Assembly (NCBI GenBank): GCA_015680905.1
Contig: CM027378.1
Coordinates: 59,607,501-59,671,500 of the forward strand
Source of the DNA: Coptis chinensis
Taxonomy: Eukaryota; Streptophyta; Magnoliopsida; Ranunculales; Ranunculaceae
Direction of reading: 5' to 3'
Length of the DNA: 64,000 bases
Each line of letters opens with the position of its first letter. Positions within the stretch are counted from its first letter, which is position 1. Below are positions 43,672-52,784 of this stretch, in pieces. The position numbers were made by a program, and so were the translations under genes. Below the pieces are notes generated by a model. The model did no database searches. It was given only the letters and a program-made list of their open reading frames with translations, and was not told the origin of the DNA.

Positions 43672-44547
43672 ATGACATCTCCTATAGTCATACCTGAACA
43701 GTCTTTCGAAGATGTGTTGGGCACCGAGACCTATGGACACTGGTTCCGACACAGGATCCTGCAGTTAGGATGGCGTCATCTACTGGTAAGTGATGACGAG
43801 TCATATTCACCACAACTTACTGCTTATTTCTATGACCACGTTAAATTCTATTGTAATCAGGATGGAGATCAAGAATTCTCCGTCGTAGTCGATGACATGA
43901 TACATGAATTCAATAAAAATTTGGTCGCCTTAGTTTTAGGAATACCAATATCTGATCCTGTTCACACATGGGCATATATGATTGATAATGCATATCTTTA
44001 TGATTATACATATTTCCATGATTATTATGGGGGAGGGGTATTTCGAGTAATGGACCAGGGGCGATATAGCATTGCCCTTGGTAGCCTTTCCTTAAACGTA
44101 GGCACCACCATGTTATTTATCCTGATGAATATTTTGGGGGAATGGCAGTTCACGCAAAAACAAGCGATCTTCTTTGGTGACATTTTCCTCGCTTTAGCTG
44201 AGGGACGTCGCCACTATGACATTCCCCAAGTTTTGGTCACTAGTCTTAAGAGAGCCCAAACCATGAGGCATAAGTATCTTCTTATGCCTTTGTTGGTAAG
44301 CCGCATCATGTGTAGTTGTTTACCTGTATTCTGTGCACAATTCACAGATTGGAAAAGGGTTGAAGTCATGAGACCCACCAATAGGGTGGTTCGCTCATTG
44401 CGAATAATGACTTGGCTGGGATGGCAGGTGCAGCCTCATTTGGTCGCCCCGTACATCCCATCAGACATAATAACACTTAACAGGTTAGCATTAGTAGATG
44501 ATAAATGGCGGCAAGCTTGGCAAGTTATAATTTGGCGGGGATCTTGA
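43672..44547 (+). CDS. ORF II of element E: intact env-position protein of Athila-like elements
   Basis: 291 codons open from ATG 43672 (MTSPIVIPEQSFEDVLG) to TGA 44545-44547. This ATG is preferred because C and A start at the same point. Landmarks: YGHWFRHRILQLGW, YSPQLTAYFYDHV, a central acidic stretch, YFHDYYGGGVF, hydrophobic LNVGTTMLFILMNILGEW (about residues 140-160), RRHYDIPQVLVTSLKRAQ, HKYLLMPLLV, TDWKRVEVMRPTN, and PHLVAPYIPSD near the end. A one-base change near 44538 removes the last 15 or so residues seen in A (acidic tail ending at TAA 44583-44585). No signal peptide or catalytic motif is clear. Homologues at 740, 4003 and 14352 are all broken, so conservation here may mean recent activity or simply youth. 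Confidence 0.8.
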   Translation: MTSPIVIPEQSFEDVLGTETYGHWFRHRILQLGWRHLLVSDDESYSPQLTAYFYDHVKFYCNQDGDQEFSVVVDDMIHEFNKNLVALVLGIPISDPVHTWAYMIDNAYLYDYTYFHDYYGGGVFRVMDQGRYSIALGSLSLNVGTTMLFILMNILGEWQFTQKQAIFFGDIFLALAEGRRHYDIPQVLVTSLKRAQTMRHKYLLMPLLVSRIMCSCLPVFCAQFTDWKRVEVMRPTNRVVRSLRIMTWLGWQVQPHLVAPYIPSDIITLNRLALVDDKWRQAWQVIIWRGS

Positions 44548-44597
44548 AGGAACCTCATATCATTAATGAGGAAGAGGATGCTTAAGCGGGAGATAAG

Positions 44598-44731
44598 GTA
44601 AGTTTTTAGTTTTTTAGTGTCTGCTTATGTCCCAAGCAATTTAATTTTTGTTAACCCCATAATGGGTGGAACTCGTATAGAGTTGCGTCAGTTTATTTCC
44701 TATAGTAGTACGTTCTAACTTTGTTTTGCAG
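44598..44731 (+). other. Intron-like segment after ORF II of E
   Basis: Donor AAG|GTAAGT at 44598 lies 12 bp after the ancestral stop TAA (44583-44585). The acceptor TTTGTTTTGCAG ends at 44731; length 134. Counterparts: A 8333-8477, B 4975-5095, C 14545-14680. The interior shares GTGTCTGCTTATGTCCCAAG and CCCATAATGGGTGGAACTC in A, C and E. Confidence 0.5.
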
Positions 44732-45080
44732 ATGTTCCTGAATTTCACACGTTTCAATGGTATTTTTCCTACCCTCTTTATTTACAATACTTTGAGGACA
44801 AAGCATGATTCTTGTTTAGGGGGGGGGCATAGAAACACGTGTAATTAAGGCATCTGTTAGGATATAAATATGTATAATATGCATTTGTTTTCTAGTTAAA
44901 ATTTTTTTAAAAAAAAAATTCAAAAATATAAATAAATAAGTTATGCTATACACTTAGGAATATTGGTATTGTTTTCTTTCTCCATGCTCTTAACAATCTA
45001 GAAGTCTCACGTAGCTTTTGCATCAGAATAATTGCTAGAACTTAGGTTAATATATAGGTAATAATCTTTGCATCTATCTT

Positions 45081-45125
45081 AACAATCATAGATACTCATA
45101 TATTACATGAGTATCTATGATTGTT
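45081..45125. repeat. Perfect 19-bp inverted repeat in E
   Basis: AACAATCATAGATACTCAT (45081-45099), loop ATATTAC, then its exact reverse complement (45107-45125). Element C at about 15017-15050 has the right arm (with two changes) but not the left arm, so the left arm looks like a templated inverted copy gained in E. Confidence 0.85.
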
Positions 45126-46202
45126 AGCAGTAAGTTTCTGAAATCTAGGCTAGAGTACTTATTCTACAAATCCTGTGAGAATATAGCCTAAAAGCCTTAT
45201 ATGAGCGAAACATTTGAGAAATGACACAAGGAAGAAGTAAAATCCGGATAGAGATATCACACGTCCACTTGCTTGATCACTATGTCATATCCTAAGTGAG
45301 AATTTAGGCCCTCTTTGGATCGATATAGCCAGAAATTCAAACCTATGAATTATTTTCCGCTAGTCGCCCCTCTGAGCCTTTCTTTAGCCTTCCATAAACC
45401 ACAATTCCTTTACCCTGTTACAAAAACAAAAACAAAATAGAAAAAAATAAATCAACCTACCCAATTTAGAATAAGTCTGAGAATAGAATGAGTGAAGAAA
45501 GAAGAAGAGAAAAACCTGTGTAAACAAAAATTAGTTAGTTGCTTCAGAAAAGAAGTTTCCATCCAAGGAAAAGAAAAAAAAAAATATATAGAAATAAATA
45601 AAAACTCTAAAAATAGAATAAAAGGGAGTCAAAAGCCAAAGAAAAGAAAAAGAAAAATATGGCTAAGGATGGAAACAAAGTATAGAAGCAAAAGAAAATA
45701 ACAAGGTTTTCTCTAAGTTACATAATATGAAGACTCTATTATCTCAGACTTGTCCTTTTAAATATCCATTTCCTTCCTTTTTAAACCATCTCCTAATCCC
45801 CGCAACACCTAATAAAGACCTCTAGCTCAATTAGGAATAGGTTAGTGTGATAGTAAGTGGCAGATGTGTTTGATCGACTCCGGCTTCCTTGTTGTCATTG
45901 AGATTGTAAGGTAAAGTGTGCCCACTGCACACTAGAGTATCGAAACTTGAGTGGAAAAATCATAGTGGTTTTTGTCTTGACATTTATGTGAGGACCTACT
46001 TAAGGACGTTATTCCGAGTTTTCATAAACGAACCTGCTAGGCATTTCATAGTATTACTCATAGTATATATATTTGTATCATAGATGATTGATTATTATGC
46101 ATATATTAGCTTAGGTTTTTGACTTGGTTATTCTTATTCATTTGCTAGTGAGATGTATAGATAGTTGGGACATGAATGAGGAAACAATAGTTTTATTTCT
46201 TA

Positions 46203-46218
46203 GTCGTTGTAGTATAGT
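46203..46218 (+). other. tRNA-Asp 5'-end look-alike in E
   Basis: GTCGTTGTAGTATAGT equals the first 16 bases of plant tRNA-Asp(GTC) as I recall them, in the same sense. B (near 6450) and C (16117-16131) have GTCATTGTAGTATAG. No anticodon arm or T arm follows, so it is not a tRNA gene. Confidence 0.45.
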
Positions 46219-46252
46219 TGAAGTTTGTGAGTACCTTCACTGGAAAACTCTC

Positions 46253-46330
46253 ATGAGGCTATAACTCGTCTACTAGGGAATTCCTAGTGGTTTAAGGCCT
46301 TGTTGTATATGGTCAATGCAATCGCGCACT
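46253..46330 (+). ncRNA. Stem-loop element, element E copy
   Basis: Stem 1 ATGAG/CTCGT with a U-G pair; stem 2 CTACTAGG/CCTAGTGG with a U-G pair; stem 3 TTGTAT/ATGCAA with a U-G pair; stem 4 disrupted. All deviations in stems 1-3 keep pairing. Located 80 bp upstream of the polypurine tract. Confidence 0.5.
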
Positions 46331-46423
46331 CAATAAACGAGTAGATAGAACTCCATTTTTGGTCACTTATTCTAATTTCTCATCTTTGCTTGAGGACAAG
46401 CAAAATGCTGTTTGGGGGTGGTT

Positions 46424-47894
46424 TGATAAGAGCCCAAAACTGTAGTTTTAACCCTTTAACAGTCATACTTTTGGACCAATTATGTGAGTAATAATTAAAA
46501 GTTAACACGATTCGTGTTTTATGCATTTCAGGGCTTCAAAGTCCATTATGTGCAGAAATGTGCCACTTTAGTGAGATAAAGGAGAAAAGGTCGGTTACTA
46601 AGGAGTTCCGTGATTAAAGGCCAAGATTCAAGAAGATAAAGCCTTCCTAAAGCCCGGTCAAAAGCTGAAAAGTCGACACGGGCTGGAACAGCACACAAGT
46701 CAGTAGAACTTCCGAAAGCCGTATCTTTGGACTCAGACTTCAGAATTGGGCCTACCTTATGTCAAAACGACCGGCTCGGAAAGAGCTTTCTAATGGTTTA
46801 AGTCTTGACCCAATCAGAGGAGCAGAAGTAGACGAAAAGTCTGTAGAAGCCAACTGCAACTGAAGAGGCCTTTTCGGACTGAAAGAATTGGGTTTTGGGC
46901 CTGATTCTCTGGCCCAAAACATGGCTCCAAGCCCATGCACGATTTTGGATCTGAAAGTATAAAAACCAAAGTTTAGCTCTTTGTTAATGGTAGCTAGTTA
47001 GACCTAAATTAATATAGATAATTCTAGATCTGTTTTCATTAATTAAATTAAGCTTTAGTTCCATTTTCAATTCTTGTTTTAGATTAAGTCTTTGAATCAT
47101 TGTTCTTGATTGATTAGATAAATAAAATAGTTGTTTTCTCAATTTCGAATTGTGTTATTTCAATTTATAAATCTGATTTTAATTCTTGTTGATTATCATT
47201 CCGTAGTTTAAATAGATTGAACCATTGTTAGTTAATTTAGTTAAGTTAGAATTTTAATATGATGTGTAGTTATAATGAAATGGGAAATGATGGTTTGATG
47301 ACTCAAGGCTAAAACCTCCATTAGAGGGGTTGATGAAGCCTTGATGAAAACTTAGTGGTATAGTGTAGAAACATTGTAGAATCTATTCCAATCTAGAAGG
47401 TCCTGATTCGCCATGAGAATGGGTGGACGACCTCACATGCTAGTTAGTACTCGGTAGAAATGCCATGAACACTAGGGATTAGAACTCGAATTTCTTGTCG
47501 TAAGAACGTAAGAATCGAGATACAAGAATCTATGTTAGGCTATTAAGTTGGATTCGAGGTGGATTCAATTCCCTCTAATCCTTTATCTAGATTCAAGCAC
47601 AATCATATTTCCATAGCATTAAGTAGTTAAAATCAAGTAATCAAATTCAGTAAGTATCGTAGCATATCACCTTCGTAAAGCTCTCATTGACTTAAGACCG
47701 ACTAATTAGATTAGAAAACATTCCATGCTAGAGCACTAGGAGTGGAACGAACTTTCTACTCCACTATATCTCATAGGATTGAGAGTAGAGAAAACTTTGA
47801 TAAATATAAGCATCATAAGATTAGTTTAGTTTACTTACGTTTTGAGTTCATCGTTCATTTCGTAGGTAGACTATTCAATTTTATCCTTTTATCA
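46424..47894 (+). repeat. 3' LTR of E
   Basis: 1471 bp, nearly identical to 38141-39616; visible differences are single-base indels near 46509-46535 and a few substitutions. Hairpin 47304-47343 with perfect outer stem CAAGGCT/AGCCTTG. Confidence 0.92.
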
Positions 47895-47899
47895 CAAGG

Positions 47900-49114
47900 C
47901 AATCAATACGATTTTGGATTCATCACCTGTCATGGATGACAGTAAGTTCAAAGAAAAATTTGAATCGCCTATGCCTCATAGACTATCTAAAGAACTTAAG
48001 AAGGAGACGCCTAAGCTAGAATTAAAACCTTTTTCGTCTACACTCAAGTATATTTTCTTGGGAGATTTGGGAACCTACCCAGTAGTCATTGCATCAGATT
48101 TGACTGAGGAGCAAGAATCCCGGTTAGTAGCAGTTTTAAAGGAATACAAGTCAGCTATAGGTTGGATAATTGATGATATCAAAGGGATTAGCCCTATGAT
48201 AGTTCAACATAGGATTCATTTGGAAGAGGATTCCAAGACTTCTAAGCAACCACAGAGGAGGCTTAATCCGAAGATGAAGGAAGTAGTTAAAGAAGAGGTC
48301 GTCAAACTCTTTGACACTGGCATTATCTACCCTATTTCTAATAGTCAATGGGTTAGTCCAGTTCAAGTTGTGCCGAAGAAGTCCGGAACCACAGTGATCG
48401 AGAACGAGAACAATGAGTCGATTCCAACCAGAATTCAGACTGGATGGAGAGTTTGCATTGATTACAGGAAGCTAAATAGCGCATCGAGGAAAGATCATCT
48501 TCCATTACCATTCATCGATCAGATGTTAGAAAGAATAAGCTTACTACTGCTTTCTTGATGGATACTCAGGATATTTTCAGATCCATATTCACCCTGAGGA
48601 CCAAGAGAAGACCACATTCACATGTCCGTTTGAAGATTGCCTACACCATCTCTCCTTAGTCCTTAAACGTTGTTGTGATACCAACTTAGTTTTGAACTGG
48701 GAAAAGTGTCACTTCATGGTAAAGGAAGGGATGGTACTGGGTCACCAAGTTTCAAAGGAAGGAATTCTAGTAGATCGAGCGAAAATGTCTACAAGAAGTA
48801 AGCATGTTGTCGAAAGATCAGTTTTGAGATGGAAACCTCAGTGTTCCCCACCTGTTAGTTTATGGGATTTACTCCCCGTTGACCCTCAAAGGAAGATTAT
48901 TTCTATGGTTCGTGTAGGGTTCAGTAAAAGTTTATTTGCGCGTAAGAAGAGAGTGCATAAGCTAGGTTGGTGTAAGAATTGCCATTCTGATACTTGTCCT
49001 GGGTTACAGCCATTAAGAGAAAATTGTTGGTACAAGGTATACTTTTGTCAATCACCTGCTGCGAGAGATCAGAAGAATTCCTACAAAGTGAAACCTAGTG
49101 GATGGGAATACTAG
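47900..49114 (+). pseudogene. Reverse transcriptase fragment of G, catalytic part deleted
   Basis: After E the G reading resumes: LELKPFSSTLKYIFLG, then KEEVVKLFDTGIIYPIS, SQWVSPVQVVPKKSG, WRVCIDYRKLN and PLPFIDQMLERI, the classical N-terminal half of an Athila-type RT. A frameshift at about 48540 leads to CFLDGYSGYFQIHIHPED and TFTCPF, after which the sequence jumps to CLHHLSLVLKRC and NWEKCHFMVKEGMVLGHQVS. The intervening segment with the (Y/F)xDD catalytic motif is deleted near 48630. The frame from 48790 to 49114 is not recognised; RNase H and integrase are not seen. Confidence 0.8.
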
Positions 49115-49207
49115 TCTTGAGGATCTGACTATAAAGGACTCAAAAGCCTTGAGAATCTGACTTTAAAAGACTCACATTACGTCTTGGGGATCTGACATAA
49201 AAAGACC
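49113..49207 (+). repeat. Three AGTCTT-type stem-loop units after RT of G
   Basis: Units begin at 49113 (AGTCTTGAGGATCTGACTA), 49147 (CCTTGAGAATCTGACTTTA) and 49181 (GTCTTGGGGATCTGACATA), each closing with a GACT/GACC-type arm. Period about 34 bp. Single or double units occur in C, F and I. Confidence 0.6.
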
Positions 49208-51136
49208 TAAAAATATTTGTTTTGTTTCTTGAACTAATTCTATTTGATTTTCTCTATTTTGTGAGCTTAACCTTTATATGACAGAGAAAGATCAAAATAT
49301 TGATATTCAACATCAATGGTATATCCTACCTTTTTCTCATCCATTTCATTTACTTCTTTATACGTTGAGGTCAATGCATGCATAAGTAGGGGGAGGGTGT
49401 ACTTGAGAAATGAATTTCGAAAATTAGTTTTCAAAAAACAAAAATATTTTTGTTTCTATATCAACAGCATGAGAAAAATAAATTTTAATGATGAGTCTGG
49501 GATATATATTCTATACTGCTTAGTGTTGAGTTTGATAAATAGTTGATATTATTGATTTCATTACCGCTTAGACTATTTATTATGCTCGGACATAGTTCTT
49601 GTTGATAGAATTCTATATCAAGGCACCACCATAGTACTTGGTCAGTTTTGTGTACTTTTGCTAGAAAAGATATTTAAACCCCTAGTAAATTGGAAGTAGA
49701 ATTTTTAGACTTAGCCCGTGAGACTTCAGCTTTATACCCATTCTTTGGAAAGTTCTTAAGAAAAATCCGAGTCTTAGTGACTCAACATCTTTCAGTTCTT
49801 TATGTCGTTGTAATATAGTCTCATTATTTGTTGATTTGGTTAATCACGAAGTGACATCAATTGGGGAGATAGCCATTAGGTCTTGTAGTCTATTCAAAAC
49901 AGAGTATCATACTGATAAGTCAAGTAGTGAACCCATTCAGCCTTTATCCCACCTAGTATGACCATCATGTTAAACCCTTTTGAGCCTTACAATAAGCCAT
50001 TTTCTTTCATAAAACCCTTTACCCTTTACCCAACTCCAGACAAGGAGTATAGCCAAAAACCTTTATCAGCCATACCCATATGTTTCTGAGAATACAAGGG
50101 GCACAAGGAGGAAGAAAGAGCACAAAAGGAAGATTACAAGGAAATATCAGAGAGATACAATAAAGACCATCATTCTGTTCTAAGTGAAAGAAGCCAGTGG
50201 AAAACAAGCATATCTAGCACTAATCAAGGATATACCACTGAGTTTAAAAAAAAAGGTTGAACATAATGGATGGAAAAGCTAAGACAAAGGAAAAAATTTC
50301 TCTGCAATACAGAATTTGAAGAAATCTTCCAAAGAATGAAGCAAAACCCTTAGTGTTTCAGAAACAACCTTTGAATCCTTTTTATCTTTCCTTCATAAAC
50401 CAATACCCATGCCAAGTTACAACCCATGACTTATCACTACAGTATGGTACGAAGTCTAGAATCGGTGAGAGGATGCTAAAGTGAAGGACCCGACACTTCA
50501 TATGTGATTGACATTCTTTCCATGAGACTACTATCATCTAGAAGTTTGTTTTCCAAGGTAATATGTGGGATGTTCGTATTCATTATTTTTTTCCCCACAT
50601 ACATGAGGTAAAATAGTATACCATCTTCTGAGAGATTCTTTTCTGAGAGTATGACCGGTGAGGATTGAAAGTCGAGATTATCTGTCTAAAGGTAAACTAG
50701 GGATTCCGTTTCTTGGATAGGAGAGTATAGGAGATTGACTAAGTACACACATAAGCCTTGATTGAGAATTTTGTCAATTTTTACTATCTCCCATCATAAT
50801 CTATGAGTCTTTGCAGCAATGTAGTTAGCAATGGAGACCGTCTATTGGAGTAAGCACTAAGTGGGTAAGGAATTTCTCTCTCTAAAAAATATCATTCTTG
50901 AACATGCTATTGATTGATTTTGTGGTATATCACCTGAAAATCCTCACGAGACTATAACTCGTCCTTTTTGGGGAACTTAAAGGTTTAAAGCCTTGTTGCA
51001 TATGGTAAATGCAATCGCGATGTCTGCAAAAGTGAGTTAGGATTTTATTTTTGTTATTAGGATGTGATTTTGATCACTTATCTATTTTTTTTTATCTTAT
51101 TTGCTAAGAGACTAGCAAAAAGCTAGTTGGGAGTTG
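49208..51136 (+). other. 3' non-coding region of G
   Basis: No gene recognised. Open frames up to 76 codons have no family features. Holds the stem-loop element (50946-51020) and a weak polypurine tract GCTAGTTGGGAGTTG before the 3' LTR. Confidence 0.6.
50946..51020 (+). ncRNA. Stem-loop element, element G copy
   Basis: Stem 1 ACGAG/CTCGT; stem 2 begins CCTTT/AAAGG where the other families have CCACT/AGTGG, so two base pairs are changed on both sides; stem 3 TTGCAT/ATGCAA. This is the most diverged copy and gives the best covariation evidence. Confidence 0.5.
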
Positions 51137-52697
51137 TGATAAGTGCTCAAAAAGTGCAATTGAACCCTTGATTATACCTCTTGTTTAGTCATCTTAGTGG
51201 ACTAATAGTGTTTGTAAGTTATGTTTTATAATTCTACAGGTGAAAAAGAGAGTTTTGTGGAATATTAGAGAAAAAGGGGTAAAACTGAGCAATTCAGAAC
51301 ATTAAGGATCACATGGGAAGCCCGTGGACAATCATGGAGAAGGCCAAGGAATTGAAGCTATTAAAGATGCGACTTGGACCTATTTTAAAGCCTATTTGAA
51401 AGCCTAAGGCCAAAGGATTTGTTGCTTGGACCAAAACCCGCAAAAGAGGATAGAATCATAGAGCAAAAGAGGGAAAATAGACTTTTGCGTCTGGGACGCA
51501 TGGATCGTGCGCCCTGACGTAATGCTCGCATCTGAGACGCATGAAACGACACTGTAGCCACTTCCTTCTCAGTTTTGGAGACAAAGTTAGACTCTGAAAG
51601 AAGTTGATTTGTATTAGGAAACAAATGGCAGTTTGGAATGTTTCTAGAACTCATTGTAACCCCTATAAATAGAGGACCTAAATGCCACATGTAATTTGCC
51701 AATTCACTTATACTCTTGTCTCCATAACTTGAGGCAGAGAGAGATTAATAATAAAAGATTCGGTTTTAACTAGTCGAGTCTTAATAAATTAGTCTTTCTA
51801 GTCTTATGTTCTTTGACTCTTCTTCTTCTCGTTCTTCGTGTTCTTCCTTCTTTATGGAAGGTTAATCTTCTTCTTCAAGGGAGGAGATGAAGCCGATGTT
51901 TAAGGTTTAATGATTCTTCTGGTTCATGGTGTTCTTCAATCAAGTTAGTTCTTTATGATTTTAGTTATTAGTTCCATTGCCCACACCAGGGGATGGAAGT
52001 ATAAAATAGGGTTTATGTTTTGCAATATTAATATCATGCTAGTGTTCTTTACTTTTCTTCTAGTAGTATAGTTCTTTAGAGTTAGGAAAGTATTCTTTGT
52101 GTTGCCTTAGAAGGGGTAGCTCAGGGAGTGGCTGCCTAGGGGAAGTATTCTTTGTGTTTGCCTTAAGTGGTGATTCATTGAATGGCCGCCCTATTAGGAA
52201 GTACTCCTTGATGTTGCTCTCGGTAATACATTGAATGGCTGCCCGAGCTTACATAAAATGAAAGAAGATATTAATAGAATAAACATAGGAACAACCTTAA
52301 GTATAATTAATTGTTAACAATGTTTCATCTAAGAGGGCATCGGCACTCGCTCGATTGTCTAATTGTAGTCTACTTGTAAGAACAACCATGAAGTAGAAGG
52401 TCATAAGTCAAAAGTATTGGTGGATTCTAATCTCTTGAATTCCCTCTCCTATAAATTCTCAATAGTTTAGTTAGTTTAGTTTAGTTTAGTACTATATTCT
52501 AAAATCTCTACAATCATAGTTTTTAATCCCTCAAACACCTTTTCCAGTCCTGTCATTCACATAACATACACTTAAAAGTGGAACGATACCCTACTCATCC
52601 TTTACTTATTAAGGGATAATTAGGTTTTGATATGTTTCTATTTGTTCAACGATCTACATCATCCATATACCATCTACACACAAAAGAAGCAAGGTTA
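51137..52697 (+). repeat. 3' LTR of G
   Basis: 1561 bp, TGATAAGTGCTC ... GGTTA (terminal CA decayed to TA). TATA box CCTATAAATAGAGG near 51662, hairpin 51858-51895. Ends at TSD CTCAC. Confidence 0.88.
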
Positions 52698-52702
52698 CTC
52701 AC

Positions 52703-52782
52703 TCAAACTCTAAACAATTTAGGATGAATCTCACTTCTAAAAACTAACTTTTTTGAAGTTACTGCCACTATCTAAAACTTCA
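52703..52782 (+). repeat. 5' LTR of F, last 80 bp
   Basis: Continues 33635 after removal of G and one CTCAC. Ends CTAAAACTTCA, the same end as the 3' LTR at 61661. Confidence 0.85.
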
Positions 52783-52784
52783 AA

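Larger units (their letters stand above)
44548..46423 (+). other. 3' non-coding region of element E
   Basis: Intron-like segment 44598-44731 (AAG|GTAAGT ... TTTGTTTTGCAG|A), polypurine-like motif 2 TTTAGGGGGGGGG (about 44816-44828) after TTTGAGGACAAAGCATGATT, a perfect 19-bp inverted repeat 45081-45125, the conserved block CCCTCTTTGGATCGATATAG (45310), the CCTAAT/ATTAGG hairpin with AATAAA (about 45808-45836), the tRNA-Asp-like stretch 46203-46218, the stem-loop element 46253-46330, and the polypurine tract 46411-46423. No gene; A/T-rich short frames are chance. Confidence 0.7.
38141..47894 (+). mobile_element. Element E: youngest insertion; gag plus two extra ORFs, no pol
   Basis: LTRs 38141-39616 (1476 bp) and 46424-47894 (1471 bp) are nearly identical by eye and have perfect TSD CAAGG (38136-38140 and 47895-47899). 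Primer site TGGCGCCGCTGCC at 39619; polypurine tract TTTGGGGGTGG at 46411-46421. Inside: broken gag, ORF I, leader, ORF II, long 3' non-coding region. There is no protease, RT or integrase: ORF I stands where C has its protease. Fifth-level insertion (I, H, F, G, E). Confidence 0.92.
33636..52697 (+). mobile_element. Element G: Athila-like element with gag, protease and partial RT; split by E
   Basis: LTRs 33636-35216 and 51137-52697 (TGATAAGTGCTC; ends GTGTCA and GGTTA). Perfect TSD CTCAC at 33631-33635 and 52698-52702. Primer site TGGCGCCGCTGTC at 35219. gag 35588-36616, protease 37204-38133, E inserted at 38141, reverse transcriptase 47900-48790. The most complete pol in the window, yet the RT catalytic segment is gone and no integrase or RNase H was recognised. 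ORF II is absent. Confidence 0.88.

Noticed and set aside
46203-46330. tRNA gene or tRNA-derived SINE
   Set aside because: Only the first 16 bases resemble tRNA-Asp. No anticodon arm, T arm (GGTTCGAATCC-type box B) or Pol III terminator follows.
48790-49114. Integrase zinc finger suggested by clustered Cys residues after the RT of G
   Set aside because: Spacing does not fit HHCC, no DDE blocks, and the frame is not recognisable in any pol order.
50019-51700. Frames of 60-105 codons in the 3' region and 3' LTR of G
   Set aside because: Not conserved in the other G copies and no family features; non-coding by position.
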